Part shown: piece after piece, positions 11,376 through 21,895 of the stretch
How positions within the stretch are numbered: position 1 is the stretch's first letter
How the letters are laid out: every line of letters starts with the position of its first letter
NCBI GenBank assembly: GCA_026545225.1
Contig: CM048849.1
Location: 28,964,336 to 29,028,335, forward strand
DNA from: Cornus controversa
Lineage: Eukaryota; Streptophyta; Magnoliopsida; Cornales; Cornaceae
Direction: 5' to 3'
DNA: 64,000 nt
The notes under the pieces: generated by a model
The model's database searches: none
What the model was told of the DNA's origin: nothing
What the model saw: only the letters and a program-made list of their open reading frames with translations
Made by a program: the position numbers and the translations under genes

Positions 11376-12089
11376 ATAGAAATATGAATAATGTTGTTCG
11401 AACTGACTGATCATGCAGGAAGGGTTTTTTTTGTATTTACATCAACAACTTATGGCAATTAGGTCGGTTGATAAAGACTTTAGTTCTCATACTCTGTGTG
11501 GTTCATCCTATAGCATAGTTTAGGTGAGGCAATGTATCATATAAAAATTATCAAAGCTATGAACAAGCATACACAAGTCCCAACTTTATCTAAAAACAAA
11601 ATAGATTTGTCTTTCAAATGATCATCCACCAAAATATAACATAATATAAATATATGTGTATATATATACATATCAGTTCAAATCATAGAAAAATATTAAA
11701 GTGCACCTTGGCATTGTATCATTCATGTTGTAACCCTCTCTGATCCAATTATACAAAAAAACACATGTTTAACAGAGATCAATTAAATTATATAATAAAT
11801 GGAGATCAATAAGAAATAAAAAATAATAAGTGTTAATTAGAATATATAATAAACAAAGATTGAAAGACAAACGTGAAGAAGGATTTGAGTTCCACAGCCA
11901 AAAATAAATGGGAAAAAGAGAGAGAATGAGAGAGAAATAAAGCAACAAAGAAATAAAGAAAGAGAAAGATTGAGTTGTCATTGATACCTCACCACTTCAC
12001 CGCAATACTCAACGAGAATGTCAGCAGCAAACCCATTTTTCCATTGTCATCCTTGAAGACCGTCAAGTCATGATCCCAAGGATGTTTAG
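11376..12089. other. Intergenic DNA
   Basis: No gene was seen. Around 11770-11990 is an A- and AG-rich tract (GAGAGAGAATGAGAGAGAAA). The short minus-strand frame over it is low-complexity and not a credible protein. Confidence 0.5.
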
Positions 12090-13090
12090 CAGGGCCGGCT
12101 CAAAACAATTTGAGCTCTAAGGCTGAAAAATGCATTTTTGATATTTAATTGTTTGATATAAAATTATATTAATAAACTATTTATAAATCATTCTTCTTGC
12201 CTTTTCGGATATAAAATGACCAGCTAAATGGTTGTATTGAGAGTATTTTTAATAATTGTGCATTTGACTTTATAATTAACACAACTTAATATATATTTTC
12301 TTACCTTTTTATATTGTTTTAAATTTAGATTCACATTTTTTTTTTTTACGTTGATAAAAAAAAAATTGCAAATAAAATAAACACCCCTATAATAAAATTT
12401 ACATCTCATAAGAAAATGCTGAAGTTCAAAAAAAAAAAAAAAAAAAAAGTTTGTAGGGTCATGAAGCCTAGTCCAATGTCTTGTGTAACACACAAGGGTA
12501 CAAGGGAATGAAAACGATAAAAGAGAAAAAATGTGTGATAAAATAAGAAAATAGGTGGGAGAGAAAAAGATGGGTGTAATAAAGGAGAGAGAGACATAAG
12601 AGAGAGAAATAAAAGTTAGGAGTTAAGAAGAGGTAAGTTTAAAAAATACAAAAAAAAGAAATAATAAGACTAAAAAATAAGTTTAAATTAAAGGACTGAA
12701 CAGAACTTGTAATTAGAAAACTTTGATTGTAATGAGAGATAAAAGTTAAACATGCGAAGGGAAAGTTTTATCAATTCCCACAATTATTGATTTGATATAT
12801 ATTTTAATAATTAATATGATGAGGTAATGTAATGATAGAGGAGAAAAAAAAACTTGGAATGAGGAGAAGAGAGAAAAAAGGGAGATGAGATAAGGATAGA
12901 AATCAAGAATTGTAATAAAAAGTGAAATGAAAAGTTTTAAACTGAATTGAAATTTTTTGGCCCACTATTAAATCTCTACCTTTGGTTGAGGCCTAATAAT
13001 ATAAAGAAATATATTTTAATTTTTTTTTAATAATATATGAAAAAAAAATTAAGAGCCTTCTATTAGTTAGGGCCTTAGACGACAAATATC
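12090..13090. mobile_element. Degenerate DNA-transposon-like insertion (GGGCCGGCTC... terminus)
   Basis: The left edge reads AGGGCCGGCTCAAAACAATT then GAGCTCTAAGGC. The right part carries GAGGCCTAATAATAT and, at the edge, AGGGCCTTAGACGAC. AGGGCCGGC/AGGCCTAAGGC words are typical termini of common plant hAT-like elements. The interior is purine-rich on the plus strand (12500-12960: GAGAGA and GGAGA runs) with poly-A tracts and has no transposase. It lies exactly between the LRR fragment and the 3' flank of locus B. No target-site duplication was identified, so class and ends are tentative. Confidence 0.4.
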
Positions 13091-13094
13091 TCCT

Positions 13095-13355
13095 AAACCA
13101 GGTGGGATCTCCTTGAGTAGTTTACGACTAATCCAACACCAATGTCTAAAGGCAAGGAAAGTGAATAGTAGAGGCATTCCATTACTTAATAGACACGCAT
13201 TGAAATTTCATGTATTTGAGCTTCTGAAACTCCCTAACACTTGTGTCCCATGCCTCTTGAATGCCTTGTATGATAATTTGAGAACCTGAAAGTTAGGCAA
13301 CCTCCCAATGATCTACATTTCCTTTCAAGGCAATTATCGCCCTCTCTATTAAGAT
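13095..13355 (-). pseudogene. NLR LRR fragment (locus B, C-terminal LRRs)
   Basis: Diverged minus-strand homologue of the last LRRs of the intact NLR. Translating it, with frame changes, gives LPNFQVLKLSYKAF (intact gene: LPNLEVLKLEYQAC), then FQKLKYMKFQCVS (intact: FCQLKYLRLYYMNV), WNASTIHFPCL and LKEIP in the correct order. Nucleotide words such as GGGATCTCCTTGAG also match. The upstream end is cut at 13360 by the TGTTGG start of a copia-like LTR, and the downstream end by the degenerate element at 12090-13090. Probably part of the same gene as the NB-ARC fragment at 37729-38900. Confidence 0.75.
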
Positions 13356-13360
13356 AAGAT

Positions 13361-13455
13361 TGTTGGAAAAATTATGTGTATATGATACTATTTAAGATAT
13401 AAAACAATTGTACTAACATGTTAAATCACATAAATTTTATATCTTCTTAAACATC
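13361..13455 (+). repeat. 5' end of a Ty1/copia-like LTR (broken)
   Basis: TGTTGGAAAAATTATG begins here, and about 95 bp match the start of the full-length LTR-like sequence at 36795-37728 with only a few differences. The match stops at 13455, where the next element starts (TGTAGGGGC). It looks like a left LTR inserted into the NLR fragment and then itself interrupted. Confidence 0.75.
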
Positions 13456-13876
13456 TGTAGGGGCTAAATTATCACCTGGTCCAATGAGCTGAACTGGTAC
13501 AAAAAATGGACCAGGCTCATATTGGCTTGAGCTCATGTATCAGCTGAAAGCCCAAACAGGCTGGGTCGTTAATTGTTTAGGGCCTAGTCGCCCCTCCCCG
13601 AGGCTAAAAAGTCCAAATCAAAAGCAGACTTATAACTCAAAAAAGAATCCAAATTCCTTAAGAGAAAAGTTAGTTGTCAACAAGGAAATTCAAGTCCTAA
13701 AAGGATTTGAATTCCTACTTGTATAAATATTCATGAAACTATCAATGAAAGGGATCCTCGAATCCACCCCTCGCAATATTTTTTCTATCTTTCTAAAAGT
13801 GTTTTGTTCATTATTATTGGGTGTGTGCATTGAGTTGTTTGGCAATTATCAGTTGAACAAATTTCTGTACCTATAC
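13456..13876 (+). repeat. LTR of a Tat-like Ty3/gypsy element
   Basis: It starts TGTAGGGGCTAAATTATCACC, has a promoter-like GTATAAATATTCATG at about 13720, and ends just before TTTGGCAACAACTGTGGGAAA. That last string resembles the TTTGGCGCCGTCTGTGGGA primer-binding region of plant Tat/Ogre-type elements. It is followed directly by gag-like coding sequence. The exact 3' end of the LTR is uncertain by a few bases. Confidence 0.65.
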
Positions 13877-13936
13877 TTTGGCAACAACTGTGGGAAACGT
13901 TTAGTCATTTTTCCAAACAAAAGAAGTTGATAACCA

Positions 13937-15364
13937 TGGTGTGTACGAGGAGATATACCTATGATACGGCAGAGCTGGGTCGACCCCCCAGGAATGAAAG
14001 GAAGGCTCCACCCATACAGCCAGAGACTCGAGATCCACTAGCATGCCCTACCGTTCAGTAGTTAACCCAACAGAACGATACTCTACGTCAACAGATCGCA
14101 GATTTGCAGGATAGGGTGGAACTCGTCGAAAACGCAAGAAACCCCCGGCGATAACAGAATGAAAGGGCCAGCTCTAGTAACCACTTGCTGAGCGCCTCAC
14201 ATCACAACCAGTCCAGTAGCAGACAACATCACCCCGATCAGCTCAGTGAGGATCAATTTGATCCCCCGCAGCCCCTCATGGAATGGAGAATCCAGATGTA
14301 ACAGGAGATCGACACGCTAAAGGGCGACAGATCAGGCTATCCAATCAATCGAATGCTCGCCACCACCTAGTTGACTGAATCCCCTTCATCGAAGATATAG
14401 TCAGAACCAAATGGTCGAGGAGGTTCACTCTACCAACGTTCGCTACCTTTGATGGAAAAACGGACCCAGTGGAGCATATCTACCAGTACCAACAGAAGAT
14501 GACACTGGACATCGAAAACAATGCATTTATGTGGAAGATCTTCCCATCTAGTCTGTCTCGGCTGGCGCTGCTTTGGTTCAAGCAGCAGCCACCCCATTCG
14601 ATACCAAACTTTGATAAAATGTGCGATATGTTCATAGCCTAATATGTAGGAAACCAAGAACGTAAAATGACGATCTCCTCGCTGTTCACTATGAGACAAG
14701 CCAAAGGGGAGACATTGAAATCTTTCCTCACCCGTTTCAACTTTGAAATGTCCATGATAGATCAATGCGATCAGGCCACCGCAGTCGCAGCATTTAAGAT
14801 AGTAGTTTCTCCGGAAGAAGGTTTCTATCGATCTCTGGTAAAGAACGCCCCTAAGGATATGGGTGAATTGAACTTCCGAGCCCAAAAGTACTTGAGGATA
14901 GATGAGGATGAGACAGTCAGAACGCAATAATCAACATTGATCACTGTAGTGCTGCAAACCAAAAGCCAAGTGGCCAAGGCGAGACCACCTCATACTCCTT
15001 CCTCATCTGCTCTTGAGGTCGTAAAGAGACAGAAGATTGAGGAGAGGGTCACCCCTCTAAAAGTAACTCTAGCTAGACTCTATTATGAAAACAAGGGCAA
15101 AGGAATTTTTTGCCCCCCCTCCGGCTATTAGGCAACCCCTAGAGCAGAGGGACAAGAATAAACATTGTTCCCTCCACAACGACTTCGGCTATACCACCAA
15201 CGAGTGCAGGAGTCTAAGACAGCAAGTCGAAACCCCGATCGAGAAGGCGGTTTGGCGGAGTACGTCATTCAGGAAGAACAAGCAAGAACTTTTGATCAAA
15301 CCCAACAAAAGGCAAACAAAAGTTCAATATTGTTCTGGTCCAGATTATCAATGCTATTCATGGC
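13937..15364 (+). pseudogene. Ty3/gypsy (Tat-like) gag remnant
   Basis: Broken gag gene of an LTR retrotransposon. It begins MVCTRRYTYDTAELGRPP, then passes through coiled-coil-like sequence (TLRQQIADLQDRVELVE), the retrotransposon-gag core around 14660-14930 (FTMRQAKGETLKSFLTRFN, then FYRSLVKNAPKDMGEL and AQKYLRIDEDE), and a zinc-knuckle-like CSLHNDFGYTTNEC near 15165. Several stops and frame changes make it non-functional. It is cut off at 15364 by the TGATCGGCG start of the Athila-like LTR, so its protease, reverse transcriptase and integrase are not in this window. Confidence 0.8.
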
Positions 15365-16857
15365 TGATCGGCGTTGAATGTTACGCATTCTAGCCTCTTA
15401 ACTTATGTATTTTATTCTCTTAGTGATAGATTATTTTGTTATTTTACTTCGTTTTAGTGTTTTCTGTATTTTCAGGGCCTTAATGATTATTTCAGTTAAA
15501 ATCATGATTTTGGGCTTTTAAAGAAGACATCCAAAATGGTTAGATGAAGCCTACATCAAGGAGATCCATTCAACTATTTATTTCAACTCAAATCAGCCCA
15601 AGGAAGAGGTCCAAGAGAATTACAACTGCTTAAGAAGGTTTCGGGCCTAAAGCCCAAATCTGCGCATAATATAGTCTTAATCCCATTTTAGAAAACAGAC
15701 CAGAAGTCTTATTTTTGAGCGTCAAATCAACTTAATTTTCATGTAGGTTGAACAAAATTCAATTCTGCACACTTTTGTATTTCATGAAAATACAGTGAAT
15801 CAAACTTCTAGTGGGTCAAAAGTTGGGCCGAATGTCAGCACAAAAAACCCACCTGATTAGTGCTGTGGGAAAACCAAATTAATTCCTAATTGGATTAGGA
15901 CTTTGGTGTATTCTCTTGGGGCATAAAGTGAAGAATTGGAGGCTGAGTTGGGAGGTGATTTTGGAGAGATTGGAGAGTCTGAGAGAGCTTTGGACAGAAC
16001 AGAAGACATACTTTGCAAAGCCATTGGAGAACGAAGTCATACGCATAATTCATGAAGATGATGCCTTCTTCCTCAACAGTTGAAGCTTCTTCTTCTACCA
16101 TGAGCGGCTAGTTCATCCACTAGGATTTTGATGTAGCCCTAACAAAGCATCAATGGTTTGATTGTTTTAATTATTGGGGACCGTTATATACATGCATAGA
16201 TTGTGTAATTTAGAGGATTCTTATTACAGAATTGAGCAATACAAGTCTTATAAATTCAGTTTCAATAATTTCTTATCTTATCTTAGATATTTAGTTGTTG
16301 TTATTGAACTCAATCTCTCTTATTTTCTGTGATTATGAGAGCGATTATTACACAATGGTAATCACTGAATATATCATCAAAAGCTTCGATGGATTATGCC
16401 TAGAGAAGATGAACCATACTGCACCCTAGATTAGAGTAGTTAGGCAGATGACCTATGCCAATCGAAGATAGTCCATGACTTAGCCTTAATCATATGTTAT
16501 CTTCTTGACGGATGAAGGTGAGCTTGTAGCCACCAACACCAGTTATGCATGACGTAATCCCCCATAGTTGATTCAATTGACCATTGATTGTGGAGTTAGT
16601 GGTGAAGTCAATTACCCTAGATTTATCTCATCTTATTCACTTTCTATATACTTTGATTTATTTTATTTTACTTTTTAATTAGTTTAAAAATCAGAATTAT
16701 TTTCTCTTAAATTTAATTAGAATTAATTTCGTATTCCAACTCATCAGACCATAATCCCTGAGGTTCGACACCCCTTTCGATAGCCCTGTTCTGCAAGGAA
16801 TTCGTTTTATTACGAAGTGTGGTAATTATAATTTGAGACGCACTCACACACGAATCA
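15365..16857 (+). repeat. 5' LTR of the Athila-like element
   Basis: It begins TGATCGGCGTTGAATG and ends CACACACGAATCA, five bases before the TGGCGCC primer-binding site. Length is 1,493 bp. It is nearly the same as 30847-32176 over the shared 1,330 bp (differences such as TTACGCATTCTAGCC against TTATGCATTCTATCA). The LTR carries no real gene; a minus-strand open frame repeated in every copy is a by-product of the repeat. Confidence 0.9.
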
Positions 16858-16862
16858 ATTTT

Positions 16863-16880
16863 TGGCGCCGTTGTCGGGGA
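16863..16880 (+). other. Primer-binding site (tRNA-Asp type)
   Basis: TGGCGCCGTTGTCGGGGA differs by one base from TGGCGCCGTTGCCGGGGA, the usual tRNA-Asp-complementary primer site of Athila-type elements. It lies five bases after the end of the 5' LTR. Confidence 0.85.
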
Positions 16881-17003
16881 TTATCTATTTGATTGATTGG
16901 ATTTTTACAGGATTAATTTTAATTGGATTTTTAGTTTATGAAATTTTTATATTTTGTTTTTGATTTTGTTTTTGTTTTCTTTTCAGGTGCTTTTTGCTAA
17001 TAT

Positions 17004-18838
17004 ATGCAAGGTCGTCGTTCTGTAGCTGATCCTTTGATACCTCTTGATCTTGAGCCTGAACGTACTCTTAGACAACAGAGGAACATCCCTGTTGACACCA
17101 TTGTGCAAGAGGAAGAATTAATTGAAGACATGGTAGAAGAGAGGAATAACAACCTTATTCCTAATGCTGCTGGAGAAAGGGCTAGATTGCTGAGGGACTA
17201 TTATGTTCCTGAGACATATACCTCACTAGCGGGTTTTCAACTGCCCAATGTCACAGCACATAATTATGAGATCAAGTCCAGCATTATTCAGATGCTACCA
17301 TCCCATTTTAGGCTGACTCAAGAAGACCCTTACAAGCATCTAGATGAATTCATTGAAGTGTGCTCAACTACCAAAATTCACAACTTCTCTGAAGATGCTT
17401 TCAGAATGAGACTTTTTCCATTCTCCCTGAAAGATAAAGCAAAGTATTGGTTCAATTCTCTACCGGCAGGTTCTGTCACGACTTGGACTCAGATGCAACA
17501 TGAGTTTCTCAAGAAATATTTTCCGATAGGGAAGACCAATCAGTTCAGACGTGCTATCACTGGTTTCTCCCAACATGAGGGGAACAATTTTATAAGACAT
17601 GGGAAAGATTCAAGGTCCTTCTTAGGAAGTGTCCCCATCATCAAGTTCCTAAGTGGCAACTAGTGCATAGTTTTCATGAAAGGCTGACAGAAGCCAATAG
17701 ACAGATGGTTGATGCGTCTTGTGGAGGTACTTTTATGTTGAAGAGTGAAGAAGAGGCATGGACCTTATTTGAAAATCTTAGTAACAACTCTCTACAACAT
17801 GTGTCCTCTACTCGTTCTAGCAGACCTGCCACTACAAGGAAGACTGATGGAATTTTTGATGTTGGTGCTTCAGAAGCTATGCCAACCGATATTGATTTAA
17901 TTGCACAGAAGGTAGCAGTAATTATGGCTGCCAATCAAACTCCTTCTACTTCAAATTCTTCATTGCTAGGCCCTTGTGAATTTTGCTCTAGTCCTATGCA
18001 TAATGTGACCAATTGTCCTTCAATTGGGTAATTTTCTAATGTTCAACATGAGCAAGTCCAAGCTACATTCATTGGACCAATGAATCCTCCACGAGGTAAT
18101 ACTTACAATTCTACATGGAGGAATCATCCTGGTTTTTCTTACAGTAACCAAGGGGCAGCTATGCAATCATCATATCAACCTAGGACTTTTGTACCTCAAC
18201 AGCAATATCAAACACAAAGTCCTATGGCACAAAGAATTTCTGCTATTGAAGACAAACTGACACTTACCTTGTCCAAATTTGACAAGCTTGATTCTCTTAT
18301 AGAGACAGTGCAAGCTACTGCAGCAACAGTACAATCTACAATTCAGCTAGTGCACTCTCATTCTCAATCCATTGCCAAACTGGAATCTCAGTTTGGATAG
18401 CTTGCTACTTCATTAAGTAGAAAAGAAGAAGGGAAGCTCCCTAGTCAACCAGTTGCTAATCCAAGAGGGATGCAAGCTTCCACAAGTAACCCACACCATG
18501 AGCAGGTTCAAGCTATTACCACTTTGAGGAGTGGGAAAATAATTGATAATAAGGTGAGTGAGAAGAAAGAAGAAGAAAAAATGACCACAAGTCCAAGTGC
18601 TGAAATTTCTTATGAGCCCAAGGCTCCTTTCCCACAACGTTTCCTTGAAGCATCTAAATTGGGAAAGCAAGGGGACAAGCTGCATGACATGATGGAGGTG
18701 TTTCGACAAGTAAAGATTAATTTGCCACTCCTTGATGCCATCAAGAAAATTCCTCCGTATGCTAAATTCTTGAAGGACTTGTGTACTCAAAAAAGGCGTT
18801 CTAAAAGCCATGTGCCAAAGAAAGTGATGCTGCCATAA
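17004..18838 (+). pseudogene. Athila-like gag (broken)
   Basis: Starts MQGRRSVADPLIPLDLEPER. The retrotransposon-gag core lies at about 17250-17600 (LPSHFRLTQEDPYKHLDEF, FPFSLKDKAKYWFNSLPAGS, FLKKYFPIGKTNQFRRAITG). A frame change occurs near 17600-17660, followed by FHERLTEANRQMVDASCGG. A CCHC zinc knuckle, CEFCSSPMHNVTNC, sits near 17975 with a stop after it (18031). A glutamine-rich tail region continues (18080-18400), with another stop at 18398, then a segment to 18838 reading ITTLRSGK and LDAIKKIPPYAKFLKDLCT, the usual Athila gag/protease border. In a live element Gag forms the cytoplasmic particle; here at least three disruptions prevent one product. Confidence 0.85.
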
Positions 18839-19320
18839 CTTCTATAATTCAGCAGTGCACTCCTCCCAAGTACAAAGATCCTGGTGCCCCAACTATCTCA
18901 TGCATCATTGGGGAACACCATGTTGATAAAACTCTTCTTGATTTGGGTGCAAGTGTGAATTTGCTACCCTATTCAGTGTACTTACAATTAGGCTTGGGAG
19001 AATTAAAGCCTACCTCAGTGGTATTGTAATTTGCAAACAGATCAACAAAGTAACCCCGATGAATCATTGAAGATGTGCTCATTAAAGTGGACAAGTTCTA
19101 CTTTCCTGTTGATTTTATTGTACTTGACATTGAGCCGGTTCATAATCCGAAGAGGCACATTCCAGTGATCCTTAGTCGACCTTTCTTAGCTACTGCTGAT
19201 GTTTGCATAAATTGTAGGTCAGGGATCATGGATATTTCATTTAGCAACATGAAGGTGAAGCTTAATATTTTCAATTTTGTTGGAATCCTCCAGATCAGAC
19301 TGATGTTTTCTTCATGAATT
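18839..19320 (+). pseudogene. Athila-like aspartic protease region
   Basis: DLGASVNLLPYSVY near 18940 carries the D-x-G-A-S active-site motif of retroelement aspartic proteases in the Athila-typical form. After stops near 19030-19060 the frame continues VLIKVDKFYFPVDFIVLDIE (about 19075) and RHIPVILSRPFLATADVCI, the second conserved protease block. It is interrupted and so not functional. What follows is not reverse transcriptase. Confidence 0.8.
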
Positions 19321-19381
19321 TGCGGATGTGTCTGAACCTACAGATAAGACAAAGGTGCAAGAAAAATAGAAGGAAAAGAAG

Positions 19382-20795
19382 GTGTTCGAAGATCAATTTT
19401 CTACCATTGTGATAAATTCTGTATCCACTACACCTTCCAGAACACTTCGGGGTGAGCAATTGCTTGAAATATCCGACAACTCCACACCATGGTATGCAGA
19501 TATTATGAATTATTTAGCCACGGGTAAAGTGCCACGAGACTGGACCAAGCGAGAACGTGATAGATTCTTCTCTAAAGTTTATCATTACTTTTGGGAGGAT
19601 CTAGAGTTATTTAAATATTTTTCAGATTAGATTATTCGGCAATGTGTCCCGGACCATGGACCATGAGTTTCAAGATATTCTCAAGTTCTGCCACTCACTA
19701 GCATGTGGAGGCCACTTTAGTGCAAGGAAGACAACAACAAAGGTACTTCAATGTGGATTCTTTTGGCCTTCTCTATTTCATGATGCATATATTTTCTATA
19801 AAACTTGTGATCGCTATCAAAGATTGGGTTCAATGTTGAGGCGCGATATGATGCCAATGATCCCCATTCTGGTGGTTGAAATTTTTGATGTTTGGGGACT
19901 TGATTTCATGGGACACTTTCCACCCTCTTTTGGCTACGAGTACATTCTGGTTGGTGTGGATTATGTCTCCAAATGGGTGGAGGCCATTGCAACTCGAACC
20001 AATGATCACAAGGTGGTAATCAAGTTCATGCATGAGAATATTCTTAGTCGATTCAAAATTCCTCGAGCCTTGATCAGTGATGGTGGCTCGCACTTTTGCA
20101 ATAAATTCTTGAGAGGTTTGCTTGCTAAATATTCAGTGACACATAAGGTGGCAACACCTTACCACCCTCAGACAAGTGGGCAAGTCGAGCTGTCCAATCT
20201 AGAAATTAAGTATGTTCTCGAAAAGACAGTGAGACCGGATAGAAGAGATTGGTCATTACGACTAAGTGAGGCACTATGGGCATATCGGACTGCTTACAAG
20301 ACTTCTATTGGTATGTCACCATATTGGTTGGTGAATGGGAAAGCATGTCATCTTCCAGTAGAGATTGAGCACAAGACATTCTGGGCAATCCGAAAATTCA
20401 ATTTCGATGCAAAAAGAGCTAGGGAAGAGAGAAAGTTGCAATTGAATAAATTAGAAGAATTCCGACGTGATGGTTATGAAAGTTCATGAATTTACAAAGA
20501 GAGGACGAAGGCATTCCATGATCGACATATCTCACAGAAGTCCTTCTCTCTAGGTGATAAAGTGTGGCTCTTCAATTCAAAGCTTCGGTTGTTTCCCGAA
20601 AAATTGCGTTCAAGGTGAGATGGACCATTCCAAGTGATTTCGGTTTTTCCTCACGGTGCTGTGGAAATTTGAAGTTTTCGAGATAATACTTTGATGAAAG
20701 TTAATGGGCAAAGGTTGAAGCATTGTGTAGAAGGATTTGTGCCAAAAAGAGACGTAGAGTCCGTCGACTTGACGAATCCCGTCTATCCGACTTAA
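19382..20795 (+). pseudogene. Athila-like integrase, joined to protease with the RT/RNase H region deleted
   Basis: The leader PWYADIMNYLATGKVPRDWT (about 19490-19550) is the segment that normally follows RNase H. The main frame (19644-20489) has the HHCC zinc finger as H17, H24, C55 but with Tyr at the fourth position (CDRYQR), then the DDE core D87 (WGLDFMG), D146 (ISDGGSHF) and E182 (SGQVELSN), with 35 residues between the last two. After a stop at 20487, the C-terminal part ([20 protein letters not shown], a GPF/Y-like block with a TGA stop in place of Trp, and VNGQRLKHC) runs to about 20795. Only about 170 bp separates protease from this leader, so the roughly 1.5 kb for RT-RNase H is gone. 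Confidence 0.85.
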
Positions 20796-21531
20796 TCCCT
20801 TCCAGAAGTTGATCGTCTCCTACGGACGTTAAATTATAGGTATTGTATGTATTTCTATCCTTTAATTTCTTTAGTTTTATTTGATTTTAATTTTTAGTTT
20901 TCTTACTTTTTCTTTCAATTCTAGTTGCGTTTTAATATTTTTTCTTTGAGTTTTTAACGTATAAGTTGCTTCCGGAGGATGCCAAGAGGTGTACCGAGGT
21001 ATTTGGACTCAAGACGGGTGAAAAAATGAGCTCTCGGTCTACCATGGGCGATGGAGACTCCAAAAATACATGTCTCGGTCAACCTTAGGCGATGGAGGGT
21101 CAAACAGGCCAGCAGAAGGGGGATCGATTGCCCCAATTGAGGGGGATCGATCGCCCCTTGATATTTTTCAAGGAGGACCACCAGCAGCTGGGCGATCGAT
21201 CGCCCATGGCTGGGGGGATCGATAGCCCAAGGGTAAAAAGGGGCTGGCCGAGAGTTGTGTATATATATGGACTACCTCTCCTCCTTTGTTGATACTACTT
21301 GCTTCCTTGACCTCTTTGAGCTCCAATTTAAGTCCTACTTCAACCGGGAATTTATTTTCTTCAATTGGTGAATCTCGAACAAGTATTTAACATTGATCAT
21401 CATCAACATCAACATTAAAACCGGATTGATCATCACTAGTTCTTAAGGAAACTCACACTTTTTCAAGTTCTACATCAAAAGAGCAATTCACCAAGGTACT
21501 TCAAGTTCACGCAATCCTCGCCGAGCAAGGC
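20796..21531 (+). other. Athila spacer between integrase and third ORF, with GATCGATC palindromes
   Basis: Non-coding. At 21118-21228 it holds four related near-palindromes, GGGGATCGATTGCCCC, GGGGATCGATCGCCCC, GGGCGATCGATCGCCC and GGGATCGATAGCCC. A duplicated phrase built on TCTCGGTCNACC then GGCGATGGAG (about 21031 and 21071) precedes them. TATATATGGACTACC near 21260 could serve as a promoter for the next ORF; this is a guess. Confidence 0.6.
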
Positions 21532-21895
21532 ATGATCAAACATCCAGTTCCTCACGATCTCGCCAAGATGGCATTCATGAGAGATGGCATCCAAGGGCTT
21601 CGAATTTTTGAAACAACGTTTGACATCGCCGAACTATATGGTATGTTTCCCGAGACACGATGGGGGATTTTTGACATCCGTCGTCGTCGGTCGGCTTCGA
21701 TTTTTGTTCCACTATCTTCTACTATCTACCCGAGGCTTGTCAAGGTATTTTATCAGAACTTAATGCCGAAACCTGATGAGCGGGATGTGCTTATTTCTTC
21801 AGTAGATGGAACATTAGTTCAGGTTGATATGTCATCCATTGCTATTGCCATGGGTTGTCCTCATGAGTGTCCGGATGATTTGACTAATATCTACA
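21532..21895 (+). pseudogene. Athila-like third ORF, 5' part (split by CACTA element)
   Basis: N-terminal part of the protein encoded after integrase, the position called env-like in Athila elements. Sequence such as MIKHPVPHDLAKMAFMRDG, FETTFDIAELYGMFPETRWG and LVQVDMSSIAIAMGCPHE resembles the plant-transposon protein domain common in these ORFs; no signal peptide or membrane anchor is visible in this part. The frame is open up to 21895, where the CACTA terminus begins, and the second part resumes at 28417. Its function is not known. Confidence 0.7.

Noticed and set aside
14430-14927. 165-aa minus-strand frame
   Set aside because: Antisense shadow of the Tat-like gag, which has recognisable gag motifs on the plus strand.
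15895-16101. Minus-strand open frame beginning MVEEEASTVEEEGIIF, repeated at 31350-31565
   Set aside because: It lies inside the Athila-like LTRs and recurs only because the LTR is repeated; the third, inverted LTR copy breaks it. No protein family is recognised.
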